Program-made: the position numbers and the translations under genes | From: Streptomyces malaysiense | GTDB lineage: Bacteria; Actinomycetota; Actinomycetes; Streptomycetales; Streptomycetaceae | NCBI RefSeq assembly: GCF_000980885.2 | Contig: NZ_LBDA02000056.1 | Span: 158,590 to 222,589 of the forward strand | DNA: 64,000 nucleotides | Reading direction: 5' to 3' | Shown here: positions 52,278-61,502 of the stretch, in pieces | How positions within the stretch are numbered: position 1 is the first letter of the stretch | Layout of the letters: each line of letters opens with the position of its first letter | Notes under the pieces: generated by a model | Databases searched by the model: none | The model's input: only the letters and a program-made list of their open reading frames with translations | Told to the model about the DNA's origin: nothing

Positions 52278-52306
52278 CCTTTGTCCTGACATGGCGGTGC
52301 TGTCAA
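52278..52306 (-). promoter_or_regulatory. Operator and -35 element upstream of the dehydrogenase operon
   Basis: CCTTTGTCCTGACATGGC (52278-52295) matches the reverse complement of the ABC-operon operator (45161-45178) at 14 of 18 positions. On the minus strand a TTGACA -35 box (52306-52301) precedes it, so a bound regulator would cover the -10 region and repress. Confidence 0.5.
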
Positions 52307-52339
52307 CGCCCCGAACGGGCCGGATGCCGGAATCGCCCC

Positions 52340-52684
52340 CTATAGATTGATGGCGTACGCCTTGCGGAGCGTCTCGTGCACGGTCCAGGTCGTACGGTCA
52401 CCCGCGCGCAGCACCGCCATGTCACCCGGTCCGACCCGCAGCGTCGGGCCGTCCTCGAAGTCGATCGTGGCGGAGCCGCTGATCACGACGAACAGCTCGT
52501 CCGCCTCGGTGTCGGTGACCACGCCCGGGGTGATCTGCCAGATCCCGCGGATCTGGCGGCCGTCCGCCGACTCCCAGACCACCTTCCCGGTGACCTCGGG
52601 GTTCCCGGAGACGATCTGCCCGGGATCGAGGGGGTCGGGTTCGAGGTCGGCGTCGGGGATGTGGAGCGCGAAGCTGTGCGTCAT
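52340..52684 (-). CDS. Cupin-domain protein
   Basis: 114 aa, a single small cupin: GIWQITPGVVTDTEADELFVVISG forms the first motif and GPTLRVGPGDMAVLRAGDRTTW the second. It resembles (S)-ureidoglycine aminohydrolase-like cupins (DUF861). Canonical His metal ligands are not all present. Function is unknown. It lies upstream of and parallel to the two dehydrogenase genes with a 118-bp gap that holds their promoter, so it is transcribed separately or reads through. Confidence 0.72.
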   Translation of the reverse strand: MTHSFALHIPDADLEPDPLDPGQIVSGNPEVTGKVVWESADGRQIRGIWQITPGVVTDTEADELFVVISGSATIDFEDGPTLRVGPGDMAVLRAGDRTTWTVHETLRKAYAINL

Positions 52685-52815
52685 GGGCCCGACCCTAACG
52701 GGGCCCGTGCCCCGGCCGCCGTGGACAGAGTGTGGGGCATCGGACCTGGTCGGAGGACACTTCGTCGGGCCGCGCTGACTGGCGGGGGCGCGGGGCGGGG
52801 GTGATCGTGGAAGAC

Positions 52816-53352
52816 ATGGCCGACTCGACCGCGGCGGACGCCCACGGGCATGTGGACGACGGGTCGCGCCCCGGCGGGCACAGCACCCGCGAGGCGCTCC
52901 TCTTCGGCGGGGTGTACGGCGCCGTCCTCGCCAGCTCGATGGTCGCCGCCCTCACCCGCTACGGCGCCAGCACGCCCGCGACCCGCCGCTACGACGCCCT
53001 CTGGCTGCTGGTGACCTCCCTCGCCTCCGCGCTGGCCCACGGCTACGCCCACTACATCGCCGAGCGCGCCCCGCACCGCCGCTGGGACGGCCTGCGCGCC
53101 CTGCGCAACGAGTGGCCGCTGGTGGTGGCCGTACTGCCGACGGTCTTCCTGCTCGCGGGCGCGGGCTGGGGATGGTGGCCGGCCAAGGGCGTCGAATACC
53201 CCGCCTTCACCCTGAACATCCTGATCCTCTTCACCCTGGGCCTGACCACCGCCCGCCGGGCGGCCCGCCCCTGGCCCGCCGCCGTCCTCATGGGCCTCGG
53301 CGACGCCCTCCTCGGCCTGGTCGTGGTCGTCGCCAACGCCCTCATCAAGTGA
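52816..53352 (+). CDS. Integral membrane protein, unknown function
   Basis: 178 aa with about five hydrophobic segments (LLFGGVYGAVLASSMVAAL, LWLLVTSLASALAHGYAHYI, LVVAVLPTVFLLAGAGWGWW, LNILILFTLGLTTA, VLMGLGDALLGLVVVVANAL). The ATG is chosen for GGAAG just upstream; GTG at 52807 is also possible. The His-rich AHGYAHYIAE in the second segment is noticeable. It is followed by tRNA-Pro copy 2 in the same direction. No family could be named. Confidence 0.65.
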   Translation: MADSTAADAHGHVDDGSRPGGHSTREALLFGGVYGAVLASSMVAALTRYGASTPATRRYDALWLLVTSLASALAHGYAHYIAERAPHRRWDGLRALRNEWPLVVAVLPTVFLLAGAGWGWWPAKGVEYPAFTLNILILFTLGLTTARRAARPWPAAVLMGLGDALLGLVVVVANALIK

Positions 53353-53437
53353 CCCCGCCCGCGATGTCGCGGGGCACCCGCGCGCATACGGTAGTGTTGA
53401 CGTGCGTGATCACGCGAGACAGTGCGTGAGGCCGCAA

Positions 53438-53511
<74 letters not shown>

Positions 53512-53528
53512 CTTGAGAGAGTCGCAGT

Positions 53529-53572
53529 TCAGGGTCGGTTTCGGGAGCATCCGAAACCGGCCCTTGATCTTT
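53529..53572 (+). terminator. Terminator of tRNA-Pro copy 2
   Basis: The hairpin contains CGGTTTCGG-loop-CCGAAACCG like the first copy, but has one bulged base and one mismatch, and is followed by TCTTTT. It has clearly diverged from the first terminator. Confidence 0.75.
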
Positions 53573-53883
53573 TCCGGGGCCCGCCTGGGACCGGCGGCCT
53601 CGACCGGCGTCAGCGAGTGACCACGACCGGACTCGGCAGGTGCGTGGTGCGCGTCCCACGCTCGAGCGGGCCGAGAGCGCCGCGTCGGCGGTCGTGATCT
53701 TGCGCCCACGCCCGCCAAGCCGTAGCCGCCCGCCCCCGCCTTGCCCTCCACACCGACCGGCACCGTCTGTATGGCCCTGAACCAGGGCCGGAGGTCCTCT
53801 CTCGCCGACACCCGGTGGCGCGATGTGCTGGAGGAGGGACGATCGGGGGGGACGACCGCCGCGCCGGAGGACCGAGGTACGTC
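53573..53883. other. Gene-free region before the metal ATPase gene
   Basis: No credible coding sequence is visible in these 311 bp. It should contain the promoter of the P-type ATPase gene. The G-rich stretch at 53836-53870 is notable, but no regulator site could be assigned. Confidence 0.4.
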
Positions 53884-56214
53884 ATGACCCACCGCACGTT
53901 CACCGCCCAGCTGCGCCGCCTGACCTCGGCGGTCGTCTCGTCACGGCTCGAACCCGCTCTCCTGGCCGTCACCGCGGCGGCCCTGACCGCCGGCGGCGTC
54001 GCCTGGCTCACGGGGGCCGGCGACATCGCCGACCTCCTGTGGGGCCTGGGCACCCTGGCCGCCGTGCTCCCCGCGGTGGGATGGGTGGTCTCCGCACTGC
54101 GGCATGGACGCGCGGGCGTGGATCTCATCGCGGTCCTCGCGCTGGGCGGCACCCTGGCCGTGCACGAGTACCTGGCCGGCGCGCTGATCGCCCTGATGCT
54201 CGCGACCGGGCGCACCTTGGAAGCGGCGGCCCAGCGACGTGCCTCCCACGACCTGCGGGCCCTGCTGGAACACGCGCCGCGCTTCGCGCGACGCCGCACC
54301 GACGCCGGGGTGACCACGGTACCGCTCGGCGACGTCGCCGTCGGTGACCTGCTCGTCGTCGGCCCCGGCGAGGTCGTCCCCGTCGACGGCAGGGTGGAAA
54401 GCCCCGCCGCGGCTCTCGACGAGTCGGTGCTCACCGGGGAGTCCCTCCAGGTCGAGCGTGCTCGCGACGAGCTGGTACGCAGCGGCGTGGTCAACGCCGG
54501 AGGCGCCTTCGAACTGCGCGCCACCGCCACCGAGCAGGACAGCACCTACGCCGGGATCGTGCGGCTGGCGCAGCAGGCCGGCGCCGAGTCCGCGCCCGTC
54601 GTACGGCTGGCCGACAGGTACGCGGCGTGGTTCCTGCCGCTCTCGCTCGTGGTGGCGGGACTGGCCTGGCTGATCAGCGGTTCCGCCGTGCGCGCGGTCG
54701 CCGTGCTGGTGGTCGCCACGCCCTGTCCGCTGCTGCTGGCCGCTCCGGTCGCCATCGTCTCCGGCCTCTCCCGCGCCTCCCGCCTCGGTGTCGTCATCCG
54801 CGACGGTGGCGGGCTGGAGAATCTTGGCCGCGCACGTACGCTCCTGCTGGACAAGACCGGCACCCTCACCCGCGGTCGCCCTCGCGTCCTCGACGTGATC
54901 GCCGCGCCCGACATCAAGCCGGCGGAGGTCCTGCGTCTGGCGGCCTCGCTCGACCAGTACTCGCCGCACGTCCTCGCCCAGGCGATAGTCGACACCGCCC
55001 GGGAACGCGGACTGACGCTCTCGGATCCGGCGGACGTCACCGAGGAGCCGGGCCGGGGCGCCACCGGGACCGTGGACGGGCACCAGATCTCGATCGGCCG
55101 TACAGGGGCTGCGACCGCCAGGCCGGACTGGGCGAAGGCGGCCGACACCCGCGCGCTGCTGGACGGCGCGGCCGTCGCCTGGCTCACCGTCGACGGACAC
55201 CTGACCGGCGCCCTGCTCCTGCGTGACCCTCTGCGCCACGACGCCCCACGCACCCTGCGCCACCTGCGCGCGGCAGGCATCGAACGGCTGCTGATGGTCA
55301 CCGGAGACCGCGCCGCACCGGCCCACGAGGTCGCCGCCGTCCTCGGCCTGGACGACGTCCGCGCCGAACTCACACCAGCTGACAAGGTCGCCGCCGTCCG
55401 CGCCGAACGCGAGCACGCCGTCACCGTGATGGTCGGCGACGGTGTCAACGACGCCCCCGCCCTCGCCGCCGCCGACATCGGCGTCGCCATGGGCGCCCGC
55501 GGCTCCACCGCCTCCTCCGAAGCCGCCGACGTCGTCCTGACCACCGACCGTGTCGACCGCCTCGCCGACGCCGTCACCATCGCCCAGCGGGCCCGGCGCA
55601 TCGCCGTCCAGAGCGCATTCGGCGGGATGCTGATGTCCCTGGCCGCCATGGCCGCGGCCGCCTTCGGCTTTCTCCCGCCCGCCGCCGGCGCCCTGCTCCA
55701 GGAGGGCATCGACATCGCCGTGATCCTCAACGCCCTGCGCGCACTGCGCGTCGACCAGGCCGCGCGGCCCGCCCTCACACCGGTCGCCGAAGCCCTCATC
55801 CACCGCTTCGCCGCCGAACACGACGACCTCCAGGACGTCCTGGAAGCAGTACGCGACGCTGCCGACCGCCTCTCCGACAGCTCCGGCCCGACGGCTCTGG
55901 CGGCCGTGGAGGAGACACACCGGCTGCTGAGCGAGCGGCTGCTGCCGCACGAGTACGCCGAGGAACACGAGCTCTACCCCGCCCTCGCCCCGACGCTCGG
56001 CGGTCCCGAGGCCACCGCCACCATGAGCCGCGCCCACACCGAGATCGAACGCCTCTCCCGCCGGATCGCCATCCACCTGCGACTGGCCCACGAGGGTGCG
56101 GGCCTCTCCCCGGAGCAACTCGACGACCTGCGCTCCTGCCTCTACGGCCTGAACACCGTCCTGCGCCTGCACTTCACCCAGGAGGAGGAGAACTACTTCT
56201 CCCTCGCGCCGTGA
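53884..56214 (+). CDS. P1B-5-type metal-transporting ATPase with C-terminal hemerythrin domain
   Basis: 776 aa; ATG after GAGG. The ATPase core includes DESVLTGES (actuator TGES loop), the phosphorylated D323 in DKTGT, and VMVGDGVNDAPAL. The metal-selectivity motif in the membrane is T279-P280-C281 (TPCPLLL) instead of CPC, the mark of the P1B-5 subgroup linked to Ni(II)/Fe(II). There is no N-terminal heavy-metal domain. From about residue 640 the chain is a hemerythrin HHE domain (LIHRFAAEHDDL, LPHEYAEEHELYP, SRAHTEIERL, LRLHFTQEEENYF), also typical of P1B-5. It probably exports Ni or Fe while sensing O2 or redox. Its neighbour is a [NiFe] hydrogenase cluster. Confidence 0.88.
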   Translation: MTHRTFTAQLRRLTSAVVSSRLEPALLAVTAAALTAGGVAWLTGAGDIADLLWGLGTLAAVLPAVGWVVSALRHGRAGVDLIAVLALGGTLAVHEYLAGALIALMLATGRTLEAAAQRRASHDLRALLEHAPRFARRRTDAGVTTVPLGDVAVGDLLVVGPGEVVPVDGRVESPAAALDESVLTGESLQVERARDELVRSGVVNAGGAFELRATATEQDSTYAGIVRLAQQAGAESAPVVRLADRYAAWFLPLSLVVAGLAWLISGSAVRAVAVLVVATPCPLLLAAPVAIVSGLSRASRLGVVIRDGGGLENLGRARTLLLDKTGTLTRGRPRVLDVIAAPDIKPAEVLRLAASLDQYSPHVLAQAIVDTARERGLTLSDPADVTEEPGRGATGTVDGHQISIGRTGAATARPDWAKAADTRALLDGAAVAWLTVDGHLTGALLLRDPLRHDAPRTLRHLRAAGIERLLMVTGDRAAPAHEVAAVLGLDDVRAELTPADKVAAVRAEREHAVTVMVGDGVNDAPALAAADIGVAMGARGSTASSEAADVVLTTDRVDRLADAVTIAQRARRIAVQSAFGGMLMSLAAMAAAAFGFLPPAAGALLQEGIDIAVILNALRALRVDQAARPALTPVAEALIHRFAAEHDDLQDVLEAVRDAADRLSDSSGPTALAAVEETHRLLSERLLPHEYAEEHELYPALAPTLGGPEATATMSRAHTEIERLSRRIAIHLRLAHEGAGLSPEQLDDLRSCLYGLNTVLRLHFTQEEENYFSLAP

Positions 56215-56281
56215 ACGATGGCAGGAGAGCGCCCGCCGGGCGGGACACACGGTTCGGTGCCGGTCCGCCTACGAACGATAT

Positions 56282-56296
56282 CTGACGTCCTGTCAG
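56282..56296. promoter_or_regulatory. Inverted repeat CTGAC-N5-GTCAG in an AT-rich patch
   Basis: CTGAC and GTCAG flank GTCCT, inside ATAT...TATAT. This is the only AT-rich island between the ATPase and the cyclic-nucleotide-domain gene, so it is probably a regulated promoter. It does not match the Crp or FNR consensus. Confidence 0.4.
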
Positions 56297-56466
56297 TATA
56301 TTGCGGGCAGGCCGCGCACCGTGCGGGCCCGTGCCGTGGCTCAAGGGGCTTCGGGCCGGAGGCCGGACCCGAGAGGAGCGAGGATGAGCGACCCCTCGCG
56401 AGGCCGTACGGGGGACCGGCGCGTCCACGCGCCACCCCGTGGAGCCAGGCGGAAGCGGGCTCCGCG

Positions 56467-56943
56467 GTGATCGCCCGCGCGCACCCCGAGCCTTCGCCCG
56501 GTCTCCTCGCGGCCCTGTCGCCGGAGCACCGGGAGCGGCTCATGCGTCTCGCGCGCGAGGCCGAATACCCTGGTGCCACCCGGGTGTTCGAGGAGGGCGG
56601 GGTGGCCGACCGCTTCTGGATCATCCGCACCGGTACGGTCGCCCTCGACATCCACGTTCCCGGACGCGGCCCCGCCGTGGTGGAGACGGTCGGCGCGGGC
56701 ATGCTCCTCGGCTGGTCCTGGTTGTGCCCACCACGGCAGTGGCATCTCGGAGCGGAGACGAGGGACCCGGTGACGGCGTGGGAGTTCGACGCCGCCGCGG
56801 TCGGCGAACTGTGCGCCGCGCATCCGGACCTCGGCCTCGCACTGGTCACCCTGGTCGCCGAGACGATCGGGCACCGTCTGCGCGCGACCCGGACACGTCT
56901 CCTCGATCTGTACGGACCGGGGGAGACGGGGCCGGGGCCGTGA
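56467..56943 (+). CDS. Stand-alone cyclic-nucleotide-binding-domain protein
   Basis: 158 aa from GTG. LLAALSPEHRERLMRLAREAEYPGATRVFEEGGVADRFW and VALDIHVPGRGP show the Crp/Fnr-type beta-roll, and AWEFDAAAVGELCAAHPDL the following helix. The chain ends after the long C helix and has no winged helix-turn-helix, so it cannot bind DNA alone. Similar proteins open group 3 hydrogenase operons in actinobacteria, where they may modulate activity. The start is the main uncertainty. Confidence 0.65.
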   Translation: MIARAHPEPSPGLLAALSPEHRERLMRLAREAEYPGATRVFEEGGVADRFWIIRTGTVALDIHVPGRGPAVVETVGAGMLLGWSWLCPPRQWHLGAETRDPVTAWEFDAAAVGELCAAHPDLGLALVTLVAETIGHRLRATRTRLLDLYGPGETGPGP

Positions 56944-57277
56944 CCCCCGTCCCCCACGGTGACGGTGAGCGGACGGTGAGCGGACCGTCCGCGACGCCGC
57001 ACGGCCCGGCGCGGCACGGCGGGAGTCCGCCGCACGGGTGGCCTGACGCGTCGGTGCGGATCCGGCCGTCCCGCGCCGCCGTGCCGCCCTGCGACGGCAC
57101 GGCGGCACGGCCGGCGCGTAGCCCCGGCGGAACCCGCCGTCGCGGCCCGCGAGGGTCGCGGGAGGTCCGGCACCGCCCGCGTGCGCGCCCGCACGGCCGT
57201 CTCGGCGCGACGTCGTACCGGAAATCCTGCGATGGTGGGCTCGGGGGACGGCGGCGCTGCGCTGAAGGAGGCCGGTC
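56944..57277. other. Gene-free stretch before the hydrogenase operon
   Basis: No ORF with a reasonable start was seen in these 334 bp. Repetitive GC-rich sequence dominates. The hydrogenase genes could be read through from the cyclic-nucleotide-domain gene or start from an unrecognised promoter here; GGAGG precedes the first hydrogenase gene. Confidence 0.4.
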
Positions 57278-58456
57278 ATGAGGGCCGACGCCGATGTGGA
57301 CGCCTCCCGGCCGTCCGGGCCCGACGGGCTCGTCATGGGCAAGGACGGTCTGGCGGCGCTCGTGGACGTGCTGATCCGGCGCGGATTCACGCCCGTGGGA
57401 CCCACCGTGCGGGAAGGCGCGATCGTGCTCGCGGAACTGGGCTCCGCCGACGAGCTGCCCTACGGATGGGGGGTGGAACTGGAGGCGGGCCGGTACCGGC
57501 TGCGGGAACGCGCGGACGGCGCGGCCTTCGCCCACGCGGCGGGCCCCCAGTCCTGGAAGCCCTTCCTGCACCCGCCGCGGGTGCGCGAGTGGACCGCCGA
57601 CCGGGTGGCGGGCGAGCTGGTCGTCACGGCCGAGCGGGTCGCGCCGCCCCGGTACGCCTTCCTGGGGGTGCGCCCCTGCGACCTGCGGGCCATCGCGGTC
57701 CAGGACCGGGTACTGACCGGCGGCGCGTACCGCGATCCCGGCTACGCCGGACGGCGCTCCGGCGCCCTGCTGATCGTGGTCGAGTGCACCGAGCCCGGAG
57801 CCACCTGCTTCTGCGTCTCGATGGGCACCGGACCCGCGACGGGCCCTGGGTACGACCTGGTGATGACCGAGGTGGTCGATGCGGACCGCCACCGGTTCTG
57901 GGTCCGCTCCGGAAGCCGGGAAGGCGCGGAGATCCTGGCCGAACTGCCCGCTCGTCCAGCCGACCCGGAAACCCGGCGGACGGCCCGCGCGGGCGTCGCC
58001 GCCGCCGCGGACCGCATGGGCCGGTCCATGCCCGAGACCGACCTGCGGGAACTGATGGCCCGGACGCTCGACGCGCCCCGCTGGGACGACGTCGCCGGGC
58101 GCTGCCTGACCTGCGGCAACTGCACCATGGTCTGCCCCACCTGCTTCTGCACCACCACCGAGGACGTCACCGACCTCACCGGCGATCACGCGGAGCGCTG
58201 GAGCCTGTGGGACTCCTGCTTCGACCTGGACTTCTCCAACCTCCACGGTGGCCCGGTCCGTGCCTCCGCGCGCAGCCGCTACCGGCAGTGGCTGACCCAC
58301 AAACTCGGCACCTGGTACGACCAGTTCGGATCGTCCGGCTGCGTGGGATGCGGACGCTGCATCGTGTGGTGCCCCGTGGGCATCGACATCACCGAGGAGG
58401 CGGCCGCCCTGCACGACTGGACGCGGTCCGGGCAGCCGACGCCGGAGCCGTCATGA
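57278..58456 (+). CDS. hydB: [NiFe] hydrogenase group 3b, beta subunit (4Fe-4S dicluster)
   Basis: 392 aa; ATG after GGAGG. Two ferredoxin-like clusters are visible near the C terminus: CLTCGNCTMVCPTC (from C276) and CVGCGRCIVWCPVG (from C355). The N-terminal part (GVRPCDLRAI, VVECTEPGATCFC) is typical of the hydrogenase/sulfhydrogenase beta chain, which passes electrons between the small subunit and the flavin subunit. The next gene overlaps its stop (ATGA). Confidence 0.87.
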   Translation: MRADADVDASRPSGPDGLVMGKDGLAALVDVLIRRGFTPVGPTVREGAIVLAELGSADELPYGWGVELEAGRYRLRERADGAAFAHAAGPQSWKPFLHPPRVREWTADRVAGELVVTAERVAPPRYAFLGVRPCDLRAIAVQDRVLTGGAYRDPGYAGRRSGALLIVVECTEPGATCFCVSMGTGPATGPGYDLVMTEVVDADRHRFWVRSGSREGAEILAELPARPADPETRRTARAGVAAAADRMGRSMPETDLRELMARTLDAPRWDDVAGRCLTCGNCTMVCPTCFCTTTEDVTDLTGDHAERWSLWDSCFDLDFSNLHGGPVRASARSRYRQWLTHKLGTWYDQFGSSGCVGCGRCIVWCPVGIDITEEAAALHDWTRSGQPTPEPS

Positions 58457-59271
58457 GCACCGTGGCGCCCCCGCTGCCGTACCACGTCGCCGGCACCTGG
58501 GAGGAGACCGACGACACCCGGTCGATCGAGCTGGTACCGGCCGGAGCGGAACTCCCGCCCTTCGCACCCGGGCAGTTCGCCATGATCTACGCGTTCGGAG
58601 TGGGCGAGGTCCCCATCTCGGTCAGTTCCCTGCGCGGCGCCCACGGAGGGCTCGTGTACACGGTCCGCGCGGTGGGAGCCGTCTCGTCCGCGCTGCACCG
58701 GCTGCGCCCCGGTGACACCGTCGGGCTCAGGGGGCCGTACGGCACCGGCTGGGACCTCGACGCGGCGGCCGGCCACGACGTACTGGTCGTCGCCGGCGGC
58801 ATCGGGCTGGCTCCGCTGCGACCGGTGATCCAGGAAGTACTGGGGCGACCGGATGCGTACGGCCGGCTCGCGGTCCTGGCCGGCGCCCGTACCCCGGCCG
58901 ACCTGATCTACCGGGACCAGTTCGCCGGCTGGGGCGAATCGGCGTGGGTGGCGGTGACCGTCGACCGGTCCGGTCCGCGCTGGCGGGGCGCGGTGGGTGT
59001 GGTCACCGCCCTCCTGGACGACCTCGATCCGCACCCCGGACGCACCCATGCCCTGGTGTGCGGACCCGAGGTGATGATGCGCCACACCGCCCGCGATCTC
59101 GTGGCGCGTGGGCTGGCCCCGCACCGCGTACAGGTGTCCCTGGAGCGGAACATGCGCTGTGGCACCGGCCACTGCGGGCACTGCCAGCTCGGCCCGCTCC
59201 TGCTGTGCCGTGACGGGCCGGTGGTCGGCTACGACCGCGCGGCACGGCTGCTTCTGGTGAGGGAGATGTGA
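58453..59271 (+). CDS. hydG: [NiFe] hydrogenase group 3b, gamma subunit (FAD/NAD(P)-binding)
   Basis: 272 aa. PISVSS and GPYGTGW form the FAD-binding ferredoxin-reductase fold, GGIGLAPLRPV is the pyridine-nucleotide motif, and CGTGHCGHCQLGPLLLC near the C terminus is the [2Fe-2S] site. It transfers electrons between NADP(H) and the Fe-S chain, allowing H2 production or uptake coupled to NADP(H). The ATG overlaps the beta-subunit stop. Confidence 0.88.
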   Translation: MSTVAPPLPYHVAGTWEETDDTRSIELVPAGAELPPFAPGQFAMIYAFGVGEVPISVSSLRGAHGGLVYTVRAVGAVSSALHRLRPGDTVGLRGPYGTGWDLDAAAGHDVLVVAGGIGLAPLRPVIQEVLGRPDAYGRLAVLAGARTPADLIYRDQFAGWGESAWVAVTVDRSGPRWRGAVGVVTALLDDLDPHPGRTHALVCGPEVMMRHTARDLVARGLAPHRVQVSLERNMRCGTGHCGHCQLGPLLLCRDGPVVGYDRAARLLLVREM

Positions 59272-59272
59272 C

Positions 59273-60124
59273 ATGGCCACCCGCCCCGGACCGCCCACCG
59301 ACCCACGGCCGACGCTCGCGGTGTGGAAGTTCGCCTCCTGCGACGGCTGCCAGCTGACCCTCCTGGACTGCGAGGACGAACTCCTCGGCCTCACCGAACG
59401 GGTGCGGATCGACCACTTCCTGGAGATGACCCCGGTCGAGGGAGCCGGCCGGGAGCGCGCCCGGCTCCAGGGGCGGGGACCGTACGACCTCTCCCTGGTC
59501 GAAGGGTCGATCACCACCGCCGAGGACATCGGGCGGATCCGGCACATCCGCCGCATGTCCCGGTATCTGGTGACCATCGGGGCCTGCGCCACCGCGGGCG
59601 GCATCCAGGCACTGCGCAACTTCGCCGACGTCGAGGATTTTCTCGCCGCGGTCTACGCGCAGCCGCGGTACATCGCCACGCTGAGCACCTCCACGCCGAT
59701 CTCCGCCCACGTACCGGTCGACTTCGAACTGCGCGGCTGCCCCATCGACCGTCGCCAGCTCATCGAAGTCGTCACCGCGTACCTGGCCGGACGCGCGCCC
59801 CGGATCTCCGGCCAGAGCGTCTGCTTCGAGTGCAAGAGACGCGGTACCACCTGCGTCACCGTCGCCCACGGCACCCCCTGTCTGGGCCCGGTGACCCACG
59901 CCGGGTGCGGCGCCCTCTGCCCCGTCTACGGACGCGGCTGCTACGGCTGCTTCGGACCCTCGGACCAGCCCGACCTGCCCTCGATGGTCGCTCAGCTGCG
60001 GCGCGACGGGATGAGCGAGCGTGACATCCAGCGTGTCTTCCGCACCTTCAACGCCGCGTCACCGGAGTATGCACCCGTACCCGACCTCGCGGCCGAGGAT
60101 CGGCGAGGTCCTCCTCCGGCCTGA
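59273..60124 (+). CDS. hydD: [NiFe] hydrogenase group 3b, small (delta) subunit
   Basis: 283 aa. The proximal cluster signature is FASCDGCQLTLLDCEDEL near residue 21, followed by IGACATAGG and GCPIDRRQ. Further Cys for medial and distal clusters lie in CFECKRRGTTC and CLGPVTHAGCG...CYGCFGP. The small subunit carries electrons from the Ni-Fe site. No Tat signal is present, so the enzyme is cytoplasmic. It starts 1 bp after the gamma-subunit stop. Confidence 0.88.
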   Translation: MATRPGPPTDPRPTLAVWKFASCDGCQLTLLDCEDELLGLTERVRIDHFLEMTPVEGAGRERARLQGRGPYDLSLVEGSITTAEDIGRIRHIRRMSRYLVTIGACATAGGIQALRNFADVEDFLAAVYAQPRYIATLSTSTPISAHVPVDFELRGCPIDRRQLIEVVTAYLAGRAPRISGQSVCFECKRRGTTCVTVAHGTPCLGPVTHAGCGALCPVYGRGCYGCFGPSDQPDLPSMVAQLRRDGMSERDIQRVFRTFNAASPEYAPVPDLAAEDRRGPPPA

Positions 60125-60149
60125 CGGACCCCCGGCCGGAAAGGCTCGC

Positions 60150-61502
60150 ATGAACCGTCGTGGCACCCGCGTCCTGCGGCTGGACGCGCTGGCCAGGGTG
60201 GAGGGCGAGGCCGCCCTCCACCTGAGCGTCGAGGGGGACCGGGTCACCGGGACGCGGCTGCGCATCTACGAACCGCCGCGCTTCTTCGAGGCACTGCTGG
60301 CCGGCCGGGGCCACACCGAGCCTCCCGACATCACCGCTCGCATCTGCGGCATCTGCCCGGTCGCCTACCAGATGAGCGCCTGCCGGGCGATCGAGGACGC
60401 CTGCGGTGTCCAGGTGGACGGGCCCCTCGCGGAACTGCGCCGCCTGCTGTACTGCGGGGAGTGGATCGAGAGCCACACCCTGCACATCTACCTGCTGCAC
60501 GCCCCGGACTTCCTCGGGTGCGCCGACGTCGTGGAGCTGGCCCGCGGCCGGCGTGCCGCGGTCGAGCGCGGCCTGCGCCTCAAACAGACCGGCAACGCGA
60601 TCCTCGAACAGCTCGGCGGCCGTCCCGTCCATCCGGTCAACGTCCGGACCGGCGGCTTCTACCGGACCCCGCGGCCGGACGAACTCCGGCCGCTGGCGGA
60701 GCGGCTGCGGCAGGCCCGGGACGACGCGCTGGAAACCGTCCGCTGGGTGGCGGCGTTCGAGTTCCCCGACGGGATGTGCGACCACGACCTCCTCGCCCTG
60801 CGTGACCCCGGCCGCTACGCCATCGACTCAGGAACCCCGGCGGTCATGACCGTCCCCGGCGACGGCCACGGCCCGGCGCTGCGCCGGTTCCCCCTCCCCG
60901 ACTTCGAACGGCACGTCGTGGAAGGGCAGGTGCCCCACTCCACCGCCCTCACGGCCACGCTCGACGGCCGCCGTCACCTCACCGGCCCGCTGGCCCGCTA
61001 CGCGGTCAACGGCCGCTGGTTGCACCCCGTGGCCGCCGAGGCGGCGCGGGCGGCCGGCCTGGGCGACCCGGCCGCCGGCGCCCGCTGCGACAACCCCTTC
61101 CGCAGCATCGTCGTACGGGCCGTCGAGGTGGTACAGGCCGTCGAGGAGGGCCTGCGGATCATCGACGGATACGAACGCCCCGGCCGGCCGGCCGTCGAGG
61201 TCCCGCCACGCGAGGGCGCCGGTTTCGGGGCCACCGAGGCACCCCGGGGCCTGCTGTACCACCGCTACGCGCTCGCCGAGGACGGCACCGTCACCGAGGC
61301 CCGCATCGTCGCGCCCACGGCGCAGAACCAGACGGCCATCGAGGAGGACGTGCGCAGGACCGTGCAGTCGCGCCTGGACCGGGCCGGGCCCGCCCCCGAC
61401 GACGAGGAGCTCACCGGGCTGTGCGAACGGGCCGTCCGCAACCACGATCCCTGCATCTCCTGCGCCGCCCATTTCCTCGATGTGACCGTGGAACGCACAT
61501 GA
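60150..61502 (+). CDS. hydA: [NiFe] hydrogenase group 3b, large (catalytic) subunit
   Basis: 450 aa; ATG after GGAAAGG. The L1 motif is RICGICPVAY with C66 and C69; the L2 motif is DPCISCAAH with C435 and C438, ending at H441. The four Cys bind the Ni-Fe centre. H441 is followed by nine residues (FLDVTVERT) that should be removed by the endopeptidase encoded immediately downstream. The enzyme oxidises or makes H2 in the cytoplasm. No hyp accessory genes are in the window, so they must lie elsewhere. Confidence 0.9.
   Translation: MNRRGTRVLRLDALARVEGEAALHLSVEGDRVTGTRLRIYEPPRFFEALLAGRGHTEPPDITARICGICPVAYQMSACRAIEDACGVQVDGPLAELRRLLYCGEWIESHTLHIYLLHAPDFLGCADVVELARGRRAAVERGLRLKQTGNAILEQLGGRPVHPVNVRTGGFYRTPRPDELRPLAERLRQARDDALETVRWVAAFEFPDGMCDHDLLALRDPGRYAIDSGTPAVMTVPGDGHGPALRRFPLPDFERHVVEGQVPHSTALTATLDGRRHLTGPLARYAVNGRWLHPVAAEAARAAGLGDPAAGARCDNPFRSIVVRAVEVVQAVEEGLRIIDGYERPGRPAVEVPPREGAGFGATEAPRGLLYHRYALAEDGTVTEARIVAPTAQNQTAIEEDVRRTVQSRLDRAGPAPDDEELTGLCERAVRNHDPCISCAAHFLDVTVERT

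Noticed and set aside
53836..53850. DosR/DevR-type box near GGGACGATCGGG
   Set aside because: Only one half-site resembles the palindromic consensus; the second half is missing.
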